Shown piece after piece: positions 1-6,081 of a stretch of 11,787 bases of DNA. The stretch lies in assembly GCA_030598065.1 (NCBI GenBank), contig JAUVQR010000021.1:1-11787 (forward strand). The letters are read 5' to 3'. Under the pieces are notes generated by a model that saw nothing but the letters and a program-made list of their open reading frames with translations, was not told where the DNA came from and ran no database searches. The translations under genes and the position numbers were made by a program. This DNA comes from Planctomycetota bacterium (lineage in GTDB: Bacteria; Planctomycetota; Brocadiia; Brocadiales; Bathyanammoxibiaceae). Within the stretch, counting starts at the first letter, position 1; each line of letters begins with the position of its first letter.

Positions 1-215
1 CAGGGGAGGTTTATCTCAGACTCGACGTCCTGGTTCCTTCCCAGCATGACGGACGCGTCTTTGTACGTGTAAAGTCTGACCACGTGGGTGAATGTAGACG
101 TGGACGTAGACGTAGATGTAGAGGTACAGACTTTTCGCGCGATATACTCGTCCGCCGCCAGCCCGAAGCTGGCCGAGGAACCGTCGTCTTCTATGTAACG
201 CCATCTAGTTCGCAT
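1..215 (-). CDS. Lipoate-protein ligase A / lipoyl-octanoyltransferase family protein, N-terminal part
   Basis: This is the first 71 codons of a gene that runs off the left edge of the window. The protein opens with RWRYIEDDG, followed by a FGLAADEYIAR segment, then VVRLYTYKDASVMLGRNQDVE. That order (W-R-x-I, the x-A-x-D-E helix, then R-L-Y followed by a L-G-R-x-Q turn) matches the start of the BPL/LplA/LipB cofactor-transferase fold, whose members attach lipoate or octanoate to lysines of carrier proteins. The catalytic lysine lies beyond the window, so ligase and transferase cannot be separated. The ATG lies inside the end of ald, overlapping it by 11 bp, and the frame is closed by a stop five codons upstream, so this is the only ATG available; coupling to ald is likely. 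Residues 31-41 are an unusual alternating Thr-Ser run encoded by hexamer repeats. Confidence 0.72.
   Translation of the reverse strand, partial: MRTRWRYIEDDGSSASFGLAADEYIARKVCTSTSTSTSTSTFTHVVRLYTYKDASVMLGRNQDVESEINLP
84..126 (-). repeat. Degenerate hexanucleotide tandem repeat coding (Thr-Ser)n
   Basis: On the plus strand, units of the form GTAGAC/GTGGAC/GTAGAT/GTAGAG repeat about five times. Read on the minus strand they give alternating ACN-TCN codons, so residues 31-41 of the lipoate-ligase-like protein read T-S-T-S-T-S-T-S-T-S-T. The third base varies between units, so the repeat is old or under protein-level selection rather than freshly expanded. Confidence 0.75.
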
Positions 216-1305
216 GATGTAGCAGGTCTAATGCCTCGGCAACCGCTTTATTGACCACCTTTCCCTTGACGATGTTCAGTCCGTATTTTATCGCCGGGTT
301 CTCTCTCGCCGCCCTCTCATATTCTTTATCGGCTATCTCTATAACGTACGGCAGGCTGGCGTTGGTCAGCGCGTAGGTGGACGTACCGCCCACCGCACCG
401 GGCATGTTGGTCACACAGTAGTGCAGGACCCCGTCCACCATGAAGGTGGGTTTGCTGTGGGTGGTGGGCCTACTCGTCTCGATACAGCCGCCCTGGTCGA
501 TGGACACGTCCACTATTACCGCGCCGGGCTTCATCGTCTTTATCATGTCCCTTGTGATCAGTAGCGGCGTCCGGGCGCCTTCTATGAGTATAGCTCCGAT
601 GAGAAGGTCAGCCTCTTTCAGCCTTTCTCTTATGTTTTGGGCGTTTGACATCAGTGTGATAACGTTCTTGGGCATTATGTCGTCCAGGTACCTGAGCCTG
701 TCCAGGTCGATGTCCATAATCGTGACCTTGGCCCCCAGGCCGGCAGCTACCTTTGCTGCGTTGGTCCCGACAATGCCACCGCCCACTATCACCACCTCCG
801 CGGGCGTCACTCCCGGCACACCGCCCAGCAGGATGCCCCTGCCTTCCATCGGCTTTTCAAGATACTTTGCCCCCTGCTGGATAGACATCCGGCCCGCCAC
901 CTCGCTCATGGGCGTTAGCAGGGGATGGCCTCCCCGCTGGTCCCTCACGGTCTCATAGGCGATGGCCACCACCCCGGACCTTATCACCCTCTCGGTCAGG
1001 TCCTTTGAGGCGGCAAAGTGAAAGAACGTGAAGATTATCTGGTTCTCCCTCAGTAGCGAATACTCACCCCGCAGCGGTTCTTTTACCTTGAGTACCATCT
1101 CCGCTCCCGAGAAGACCTTTTTTACGTCGCCGACCAGCTTCGCGCCCGCCCTTGAGTACTCTCCGTCGGGGATGCCGCTGCCCAGTCCGGCTCCGCTTTC
1201 GAGCAGTATTGTGTGGCCCTTCTTGACAAGCTCCTCCACACCCACCGGGATGAGGGCAACCCTGTACTCGTCCTTCTTTGTCTCTTTAGGTACGCCGATT
1301 ATCAT
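205..1305 (-). CDS. ald: Alanine dehydrogenase
   Basis: NAD-dependent alanine dehydrogenase (L-alanine + NAD+ + water to pyruvate + ammonia + NADH), a cytosolic enzyme. The 366 residues are close to the roughly 370 usual for the family. Starting at MIIGVPKE, the family residues fall at their usual positions: Arg15 (EYRVAL) and Lys75 (VKVKEP) for pyruvate, catalytic His96 (FTFFHFA), the nucleotide-binding GGGIVG at 175-180, Asp198 (IMDID) selecting NAD, and catalytic Asp270 in VSIDQGG. The C-terminal MPGAVGGTSTYALTNA stretch is also typical. A frame extending upstream into deoB is open but unlike the family, so the ATG at 1305 is chosen; GGGA lies just before it. The gene follows deoB after 13 bp and overlaps the next gene by 11 bp, so it is probably in the same transcript. 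It may feed pyruvate from alanine or recycle NADH. Confidence 0.96.
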   Translation of the reverse strand: MIIGVPKETKKDEYRVALIPVGVEELVKKGHTILLESGAGLGSGIPDGEYSRAGAKLVGDVKKVFSGAEMVLKVKEPLRGEYSLLRENQIIFTFFHFAASKDLTERVIRSGVVAIAYETVRDQRGGHPLLTPMSEVAGRMSIQQGAKYLEKPMEGRGILLGGVPGVTPAEVVIVGGGIVGTNAAKVAAGLGAKVTIMDIDLDRLRYLDDIMPKNVITLMSNAQNIRERLKEADLLIGAILIEGARTPLLITRDMIKTMKPGAVIVDVSIDQGGCIETSRPTTHSKPTFMVDGVLHYCVTNMPGAVGGTSTYALTNASLPYVIEIADKEYERAARENPAIKYGLNIVKGKVVNKAVAEALDLLHHAN

Positions 1306-1318
1306 TTGATTCCCGCGA

Positions 1319-2515
1319 TTACTTCTGAAATAAATCTTCGTAGAAACTCGTTCCGAGGTCGAGGGACGGCAGGGCCAGCGCCTCCGCGACGGTCGCTCCC
1401 AGGTCTGAGAATGTCCGCCTGACACCGAGCGAACGCGGCTTGCCCAGTCCTTTGCCGCAGACAAGCAGAGGCACGTACTCACGTGAGTGGTCCGTGCTGG
1501 GCGTGGTGGGGTCGCAGCCGTGGTCCGCCGTTAGGAACAATACGTCCTCGTCCCTCAACGCGTCCGCTATCTCAGGCAGACGCGCGTCGAACTCCTCCAG
1601 GCACCTCGCATAGCCATCCGGGTCGTTCCTGTGTCCGTATTTCATGTCAAAATCAATAAGGTTGGTAAATATTATACCCCGCGAGTCCTCTTTGATGGAG
1701 TCTATTGTCCTGTCTATTCCCTCCTGATTGTTTCCCGTATGTAACTCACGGGTCAGGCCCCTGTGGGCGAATATGTCGCCTATCTTGCCCACGCCCGTCA
1801 CGTCAAGCCCATTATCCTTTGCCACGTCCAACAGAGTGGGCTGTGGCGGGGCGACGGAGAAATCCTTGCGTCTCTCGGTCCTTGTGTATTTTGCCTTTGA
1901 AGCGCCTTCAGAGGCAACGAACGGCCTGGCGATGACACGGCCTATATTGTGCTGCTCGCCGGTCAATATGCCGCGCGCGGCCCTGCACATCTCGTAGAGT
2001 TCTTCTACGGGTATTACCGCCTCGCAGGCGGCTATCTGGAATACACTGTCGGCAGAGGTATAGACGATGGGGTGTCCGGTCCTGATATGCTCATCACCCA
2101 GTTCTTGTATTATTTCGGTGCCGGAGGCGGGCTTGTTGCCCAGTACGGGTCTGCCGACGGCCCTGGTAAACTGTTCGATAATTTCCCCGGGGAAGCCGTT
2201 GGGGTATGTCGGGAACGGCCTTGTGGTGACTATGCCGGTTAGTTCCCAATGTCCCATAGTAGTGTCCTTTGCCACGGAGACCTCAGCCATCTTCCCGTGG
2301 AATGCCTTTGCGGTCACATCGTCTCGGACGCCCTCAATGGGTATTATCTTTCCAAGGCCAAAGGCCTCCAGGTTGGGTAGTCTCAGGCCGCCCACGGCCC
2401 TGGCCGTGTTACCGAGCGTGTTGCTACCCTGGTCGCCGAACCGGGACGCGTCGGGGAGTTCGCCCGCGCCGAGGCTGTCAAGAACGATTATTACCACCCG
2501 GCTGGTCTTGGACAT
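1319..2515 (-). CDS. deoB: Phosphopentomutase
   Basis: Converts (deoxy)ribose-1-phosphate to the 5-phosphate, linking nucleoside phosphorolysis to central metabolism. It belongs to the alkaline-phosphatase-like metalloenzyme superfamily and acts in the cytosol. The 398 residues match DeoB length. Visible landmarks are the first metal Asp13 in VLDSLGAGELPDA, Thr85/Thr86 in KDTTMGHWELTG (the site phosphorylated in characterised DeoB), the 286-301 segment IDFDMKYGHRNDPDGY, Asp331-His332 in LTADHG and His343 in TDHSRE. The ATG at 2515 gives the normal MSKTSRVVIIVLD start. The 21 extra codons upstream lie partly in the inverted-repeat element and do not resemble the family. The gene sits between deoC and ald; DeoB makes the deoxyribose-5-phosphate that DeoC cleaves. 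No nucleoside phosphorylase gene is visible here. Confidence 0.96.
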   Translation of the reverse strand: MSKTSRVVIIVLDSLGAGELPDASRFGDQGSNTLGNTARAVGGLRLPNLEAFGLGKIIPIEGVRDDVTAKAFHGKMAEVSVAKDTTMGHWELTGIVTTRPFPTYPNGFPGEIIEQFTRAVGRPVLGNKPASGTEIIQELGDEHIRTGHPIVYTSADSVFQIAACEAVIPVEELYEMCRAARGILTGEQHNIGRVIARPFVASEGASKAKYTRTERRKDFSVAPPQPTLLDVAKDNGLDVTGVGKIGDIFAHRGLTRELHTGNNQEGIDRTIDSIKEDSRGIIFTNLIDFDMKYGHRNDPDGYARCLEEFDARLPEIADALRDEDVLFLTADHGCDPTTPSTDHSREYVPLLVCGKGLGKPRSLGVRRTFSDLGATVAEALALPSLDLGTSFYEDLFQK

Positions 2516-2544
2516 TGTGAGACCTATGAGAAACCATTGACAAT

Positions 2545-2656
2545 TGTCATTCCGAGGAAGTGAAACGACCGAAGTCATACCGAAGGCAGATTCGCCTTTG
2601 GCGAAAATCTCTAAGTGTTATATGGATTCTTCGCGGCCCCTTCGCTCAGAATGACA
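2545..2656. repeat. MITE/REP-like dispersed inverted-repeat element
   Basis: The 112-bp element is bounded by TGTCATTCCGAG (2545-2556) and CTCAGAATGACA (2645-2656), which are inverted copies with one mismatch. Inside, 2588-2610 forms a second hairpin: AGATTCGCC pairs with GGCG-(AA)-AATCT across a 3-base loop, with a two-base bulge. Ends of the type TGTCATTCTGAGCGAAG with internal GATTCT/CTTCGG motifs are, from memory, common in high-copy non-coding repeats of many uncultured bacteria. No transposase is encoded, and I see no convincing target-site duplication. It fills most of the deoC-deoB spacer, so it would be transcribed as a large stem-loop within the operon mRNA. Confidence 0.8.
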
Positions 2657-2691
2657 CAGGATACCGGGGCAACTTTTGTATATGCCTCTCA

Positions 2692-3357
2692 CTATATCTC
2701 GTAGCTGTCTACGATGGCGGGTCCGGCGCTGGTGCCTATCCTGGTGGCGCCGGCCTCTATCATGGCAAGGGCGGTCTTCGCGTCGCGTATACCTGCAGAC
2801 GCCTTGACCTGGACGTTCTTGGGGGAGTATTTTCTGAGCAGCCGTACGTCTTCAACCGTCGCCCCGCCGTGGGCGAACCCGGTGGCGGTCTTCACGAAGT
2901 CCGCGCCCGCGTCCGCGATTATCTTGCACGCCTCTATCTTTTCTTCATCCGTAAGGAGACATGCCTCTATTATCACCTTGACCACCCCTCCGCGGGCCGC
3001 CAGCACGACTCCTTCTATGTCCCTGCGCACCAGCGAATAGTCCCCGGACTTGAGGGCGGAGACGTTCATGACCATGTCTATCTCCTCCGCGCCCTCGCCA
3101 AACGCCAGCGCCGTCTCCACTATCTTTACCTCGGTACGGTTGTATCCCAGCGGAAAACCGGCGATGGAGCCTACCCTTACGGGTGAATCCTTAAGGTTCT
3201 CGACGCACAGAGAGACGTACATGGGCGGGATGGCCACCGTACAAAACCCATACTGCTTTGCCTCGTTACAGAGCTTTATTATCTGATCCCGGCCCGCGTC
3301 CGGTTTTACCTGCGTATGGTCTATCATTTTTATTAACTCTTCGCGGGAGGGTTTCAT
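2692..3357 (-). CDS. deoC: Deoxyribose-phosphate aldolase
   Basis: Class I aldolase that splits 2-deoxyribose-5-phosphate into glyceraldehyde-3-phosphate and acetaldehyde. The 221-residue TIM-barrel protein has the family signatures in order: MIDHTQVKPDA near the N-terminus, Asp94 in EEIDMVMN, Schiff-base Lys156 in FVKTATGF, Lys185 in VKASAGIRD, and the phosphate-binding RIGTSAG near the C-terminus. The ATG at 3357 is preferred because it gives a standard N-terminus and has GGAAGAAAG upstream. An ATG 45 bases further out is in frame but adds 15 atypical residues. It lies 60 bp downstream of yggT and upstream of deoB, separated from deoB by the inverted-repeat element. Together the two enzymes form the lower half of deoxynucleoside salvage. 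Confidence 0.96.
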   Translation of the reverse strand: MKPSREELIKMIDHTQVKPDAGRDQIIKLCNEAKQYGFCTVAIPPMYVSLCVENLKDSPVRVGSIAGFPLGYNRTEVKIVETALAFGEGAEEIDMVMNVSALKSGDYSLVRRDIEGVVLAARGGVVKVIIEACLLTDEEKIEACKIIADAGADFVKTATGFAHGGATVEDVRLLRKYSPKNVQVKASAGIRDAKTALAMIEAGATRIGTSAGPAIVDSYEI

Positions 3358-3417
3358 TGGTGTCGTTCTTTCTTCCGAAGAAAAGACATCAAGCGGGGGC
3401 AACCATGAAAAATAGAA

Positions 3418-3654
3418 TCAGATAAAAATACGTTTGAGAAACTCGAGGGCCATGAATAGGGCTATGGGTGATAAGTCCAGACCTCCCAGAGGCGGGAGGG
3501 CCCGTCTAATCGGTTCAAGCGCGGGCTCCGTTACCTTGAACAGGAACTGCGCCGCCGGGTGCTCTGTGTCATGTGGTATCCACGTCAGGATGATTCGCAC
3601 AAAGAGTATTAATTCGTAAAGACCAATTAAACCTGCTATTGGCGAGCTTTGCAT
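3418..3654 (-). CDS. YggT family small integral membrane protein
   Basis: A 78-residue protein with two hydrophobic segments, about residues 7-25 and 60-77, separated by a polar loop. It carries the YggT-family features: FVRIILTWIP at the end of the first helix, then TEPALEPIRRALPP and the GGLDLSPIALFMALEFL second helix. The family sits in the cytoplasmic membrane and its biochemical role is poorly defined; links to osmotic or ion homeostasis and to cell-division or FtsH-related functions have been proposed. The length is slightly below the usual 90-100 residues, and there is one helix pair, not the duplicated form. AAGGGA about seven bases before the ATG serves as ribosome-binding site. It is the first gene of the leftward transcript. 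Confidence 0.88.
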   Translation of the reverse strand: MQSSPIAGLIGLYELILFVRIILTWIPHDTEHPAAQFLFKVTEPALEPIRRALPPLGGLDLSPIALFMALEFLKRIFI

Positions 3655-3663
3655 TAGAAGTCC

Positions 3664-3688
3664 CTTTTCCGGCTTTTCGGCTTTTCGG
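3664..3688. repeat. Short tandem repeat in the yggT leader
   Basis: CTTTTCCGG (3664-3672) is followed by two exact CTTTTCGG units (3673-3680 and 3681-3688). Read on the minus strand, this puts CCGAAAAG units just before the yggT ribosome-binding site, in the predicted 5' leader. Confidence 0.7.
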
Positions 3689-3724
3689 CAGAGTATCAGC
3701 CCAACGTATTAATTAGAGGCCGAA

Positions 3725-3754
3725 ATTCTACCACAGCCACTCCCCTAATTGCAA
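3725..3754 (-). promoter_or_regulatory. Candidate promoter of the yggT-deoC-deoB-ald operon
   Basis: On the minus strand, TTGCAA (3754-3749) is followed after 18 bases by TAGAAT (3730-3725), giving fair -35 and -10 matches to a sigma-70-type promoter. Transcription would start near 3718, leaving a leader of about 60 bases that includes the tandem repeat before yggT. Based only on the motif. Confidence 0.45.
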
Positions 3755-3893
3755 ATCAATAAAACTGAACCGCACATCACAAACGTTCGGCAATTTGTGC
3801 GTTCCATGTAAATGGTCCGACGTTGCATGTTTTCATGAAATCTTACGCTAAAAGCGTGCCAAGGAAAGGGCCCACACAACACAGGAAAATATG

Positions 3894-3915
3894 ACTTAAA
3901 TACTTAAATACTTTT
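3894..3915. repeat. 8-bp tandem repeat upstream of ribD
   Basis: ACTTAAAT occurs twice head to tail (3894-3901, 3902-3909), followed by a partial ACTTTT. It lies about 90 bp before the ribD start, next to the candidate promoter, and could be a regulator site or simple AT-rich drift. Confidence 0.65.
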
Positions 3916-3950
3916 GTAGAGGTTCACCATTAGTGGTATTGTACACTAAT
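3914..3950 (+). promoter_or_regulatory. Candidate ribD promoter with overlapping inverted repeat
   Basis: TTGTAG (3914-3919), 17 bases, then TATTGT (3937-3942) is a weak promoter candidate; GATAAT at 3954-3959 is another possible -10. ATTAGTG (3929-3935) and CACTAAT (3944-3950) are perfect inverted arms, and the pairing extends inward through GTA/TAC with one unpaired G. The dyad covers the putative -10 and could be an operator or an RNA hairpin. Confidence 0.3.
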
Positions 3951-3991
3951 TACGATAATAAGGACGGGATACCCACAGCTTGAGAACTTCC

Positions 3992-3998
3992 GGAGCGG
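3992..3998 (+). promoter_or_regulatory. Ribosome-binding site deciding the ribD start
   Basis: GGAGCGG, with GGAG eight bases before the ATG at 4004, favours that ATG over the in-frame TTG at 3980 and the GTG at 3998. Confidence 0.65.
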
Positions 3999-4003
3999 TG
4001 TCT

Positions 4004-5137
4004 ATGGGAAATACCTTTACCGACGACGAGCACTTTATGCAGGCGGCCCTGGAGCTGGCCGCGAAGGGCAGGGGCATGGTGGAACCCAACCCAATGGTGG
4101 GGGCGGTCGTGGTGAAGGACGGTAAGGTTGTGGGGCAGGGCCTTCACCAACGTTTCGGCGGCCCGCACGCGGAGGTTAACGCGCTGGACGAAGCCGGAAG
4201 CCTATCCAGAGGCGCCACTCTATACGTCTCCCTGGAGCCCTGTGCGCACCATGGGAAGACCCCACCCTGTACCGAAAGGGTCGTGAAAGCCGGTGTTGGC
4301 AGGGTAGTGCTGGCGGTTATGGACCCAAACCCGGAGACATCCGGCAGGGGTGTTGAGGGACTTAAGAAGGCGGGTATAAAGGTGGTCGTCGGCGTGCTGG
4401 AAGCCGCGACCAGGAAGTTGAACGCCCCCTTTTTTAAACTGATGACCGTGGGGATGCCGTACGTCATAGCTAAATGGGCGATGACCCTGGACGGGAAGTC
4501 AGCTACCCGCACGGGCGACTCTCGCTGGGTGTCGTCTCAGGAGTCGAGGGAATATGTCCACAAGGTACGTTCACAGGTGGACGCGGTGATGATAGGGATG
4601 GGTACCATGCTGAGGGACGACCCTTTGCTGACCTGCCGCCATCCGGATGGCGGCAGAAACCCGAAGAGGCTTGTGGTAGACGCCAGGGCCCGTTTGCCAC
4701 TGGACTCTCAACTTGTGCGCACGATATCGGAGGCTGAGCTGGTGGTGGTCACCACCAACCACGCGCCTGAGGAGCGTCGGGAGAGGCTTAACAAGGCGGG
4801 CTGCAGGCTGATAGTGGTGGATGGTACTGAAAGCAAGGTGAACCTCAGGGAGTTGATGAAGGTACTGGGTGCGGAGCATGTCACCAACGTCTTTGTCGAC
4901 GGAGGGGGCACATTAACGGCTTCTTTGCTTGAAGAGGGTCTGGTGGACAAGGTTATGGCCTTTATCGCGCCGAAGATTGTGGGGGGCGCGGGGGCGCTGC
5001 TCCCCGTCGCAGGTGTCGGGGTGGAGAAGATGGCGAACGCGCTCGTCCTGGAAGACGTTTGCACGACCATGTGCGGAGAGGATATCCTGGTGGAATGCAC
5101 CGTGTCGGGTACCAAGGGGCTGGAGGTGGAAGGTTGA
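4004..5137 (+). CDS. ribD: Riboflavin biosynthesis protein RibD (deaminase/reductase)
   Basis: Bifunctional enzyme of riboflavin synthesis. It deaminates diaminohydroxy-phosphoribosylamino-pyrimidine and then reduces the ribosyl side chain with NADPH. The 377 residues carry both domains. The N-terminal cytidine-deaminase-like part has PNPMVGAVVV (28-37), the zinc-site HAE with catalytic Glu57, and the Cys80/Cys89 pair in LEPCAHHGKTPPC. The C-terminal reductase part starts near residue 150, with AKWAMTLDGKSA, GDSRWVS, DAVMIGMGTMLRDDPLLT and the VFVDGGGTLTASLLEEGLVD segment. All expected active-site residues are present. No other rib gene is adjacent and no FMN riboswitch core is seen upstream, so regulation is unclear. 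A 24-bp perfect DNA palindrome lies in the region coding for residues 210-218, inside the reductase domain. Confidence 0.96.
   Translation: MGNTFTDDEHFMQAALELAAKGRGMVEPNPMVGAVVVKDGKVVGQGLHQRFGGPHAEVNALDEAGSLSRGATLYVSLEPCAHHGKTPPCTERVVKAGVGRVVLAVMDPNPETSGRGVEGLKKAGIKVVVGVLEAATRKLNAPFFKLMTVGMPYVIAKWAMTLDGKSATRTGDSRWVSSQESREYVHKVRSQVDAVMIGMGTMLRDDPLLTCRHPDGGRNPKRLVVDARARLPLDSQLVRTISEAELVVVTTNHAPEERRERLNKAGCRLIVVDGTESKVNLRELMKVLGAEHVTNVFVDGGGTLTASLLEEGLVDKVMAFIAPKIVGGAGALLPVAGVGVEKMANALVLEDVCTTMCGEDILVECTVSGTKGLEVEG
4633..4656. repeat. 24-bp perfect palindrome inside ribD
   Basis: CTGCCGCCATCC is immediately followed by its exact reverse complement, GGATGGCGGCAG, with no spacer. It codes for the C-R-H-P-D-G-G-R stretch of the RibD reductase domain without breaking the frame. 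The alignment position is a variable loop in the family, so a short repeat could have been tolerated there. Confidence 0.8.
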
Positions 5138-5153
5138 TTGCCAGCTGTCACAC

Positions 5154-5169
5154 GGTTGCATTGGCAACC
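5154..5169 (+). other. Intergenic hairpin between ribD and the first lipoprotein gene
   Basis: GGTTGC-ATTG-GCAACC gives a perfect 6-bp stem with a 4-base loop, 16 bases after the ribD stop. No T-run follows, so it is not a standard intrinsic terminator. It could be a processing or stabilising stem in a ribD-lipoprotein transcript. Confidence 0.4.
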
Positions 5170-5194
5170 ATGGCTGTGGTTCAGGGGTTTTCTA

Positions 5195-6016
5195 ATGCAT
5201 AAGGCAAAGGGCACAATGCATACTTTATTATTACGCGATATTTTATATAAAACCGCTGCGGTGTTAATATTAATGGTGGCGCTAGCCGGGTGCGGTGCGG
5301 ATAAACAATGGGTCAAGGACTACGTGGGGCAAGAGTTGAAGCCACCGGAAGAAGACCGGCTCAAGCTGTTGGAGGCCAGTCTGACTGAGACCAGTGCGGA
5401 GGTAAGATTGCTGCGCCAGCAGGTGGCGGAGATTATTGAAGGGGCTGAGGCGGGGGAGGAGACGACGGACCCCCTGGCCTCCATTACTGCGGTACTTGAG
5501 CAGGCCCTGGAGGAGAACAGGGAGGAACTGCTGTGGTTGAGTGAGGACGTTGACGAGGTGGACGTCAGGCTCGCCGCAGTCGAGGATGCCGTGCAAATTC
5601 TGATGGAAGATTGGGAGGGAGAGGGGACTGTGCCTGAACCGGCGTTGCAACCGGCGCCGGAGGAGACCGGTCGTCCCGACGTCGAGCCGCAGGTGTCAAA
5701 ATCCGTAGACGGAAACCTTACGGCGCTGGCCCAAGAGGTGGAAGGACTTCGCGCAATAATACGCGATGTCTCCAGGCTGGTGGAACACGTGGACCGGCAG
5801 TACCAGCAGTACCATAAGGATGTCGGAGACCTTAGAGTGGACTTGACAAATAACATAGACATACTGGAGAAAATGATGGGCGTGCTTAGGGACAGGATGT
5901 CGGTCCTTGAGGACACACAGAGAGCGACTCTTGCTGAAATAGCCGAACTGCCCCAGAAAGACGTCGAGTTGCTGGAGGAAAGACTTAGGGAGCTGATAGA
6001 GGAACTACCTGAGTAG
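5195..6016 (+). CDS. Coiled-coil lipoprotein (paralogue of the next gene at its N-terminus)
   Basis: I do not recognise a named family. The 273-residue product has a signal peptide with basic residues followed by TAAVLILMVALAGC; LAGC is a clear lipobox, so Cys33 would be lipidated. Gly at +2 suggests outer-membrane sorting rather than inner-membrane retention. The mature protein begins CGADKQWVKDYVGQEL, almost the same as the next lipoprotein. It then shows a heptad-rich helix (about 52-140), an acidic Pro-rich linker (about 141-170) and a second long helix (about 173-270). It is very Glu-rich and lacks any obvious catalytic motif, so a structural, spacer or adaptor role in the periplasm is likely. 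AGGGG seven bases before the ATG at 5195 supports that start; the ATG at 5216 would keep the same lipobox. It follows ribD by 57 bp. Confidence 0.8.
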   Translation: MHKAKGTMHTLLLRDILYKTAAVLILMVALAGCGADKQWVKDYVGQELKPPEEDRLKLLEASLTETSAEVRLLRQQVAEIIEGAEAGEETTDPLASITAVLEQALEENREELLWLSEDVDEVDVRLAAVEDAVQILMEDWEGEGTVPEPALQPAPEETGRPDVEPQVSKSVDGNLTALAQEVEGLRAIIRDVSRLVEHVDRQYQQYHKDVGDLRVDLTNNIDILEKMMGVLRDRMSVLEDTQRATLAEIAELPQKDVELLEERLRELIEELPE

Positions 6017-6081
6017 TCTGCAAAATCTACCGGTATTTTTCTCCCTTTTCTTGGGGGGCGCTTTAACCAAAGGAGAAAAAA

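Larger units (their letters stand above)
3655..4003. other. Divergent intergenic region yggT / ribD
   Basis: This 349-bp AT-richer stretch separates the leftward yggT operon from the rightward ribD. It holds short tandem repeats at both ends, a small hairpin at 3845-3857 (ACGCT-AAA-AGCGT), a bulged inverted repeat at 3929-3950 and candidate promoters in both directions. I see no open frame with a plausible ribosome-binding site, no tRNA-like structure and no FMN riboswitch core. A degraded gene or a small RNA cannot be excluded for 3755-3890, where nothing is recognisable. Confidence 0.6.

Noticed and set aside
16..204. Open frame with a Tyr/Val-rich repeat at the left edge, minus strand
   Set aside because: It is the wrong frame of the lipoate-ligase-like gene; the +1-shifted frame gives clear family motifs.
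440..958. Long plus-strand open frame opposite ald
   Set aside because: Antisense to a well-supported gene, with low-complexity composition and no ribosome-binding site or family resemblance.
1306..1482. In-frame upstream extension of ald by 59 codons
   Set aside because: It overlaps deoB, encodes residues unlike any alanine dehydrogenase N-terminus, and the ATG at 1305 restores canonical numbering of Arg15, Lys75, His96 and Asp270.
3358..3402. Longer deoC start at 3402
   Set aside because: The 15 extra residues are atypical for DeoC, and the ATG at 3357 has a suitable GGAAG-rich upstream sequence.
3755..4003. FMN (RFN) riboswitch before ribD
   Set aside because: I looked for the AGGGGC/GGGTGAAATTCCC/GCCGAC core elements and did not find them. 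A covariance-model scan would be decisive.
5241..5252. TTTTATATAAAA palindrome in the first lipoprotein gene
   Set aside because: It falls in the signal-peptide coding region, where AT-rich Ile/Leu/Tyr codons explain it; no -35 partner was convincing.
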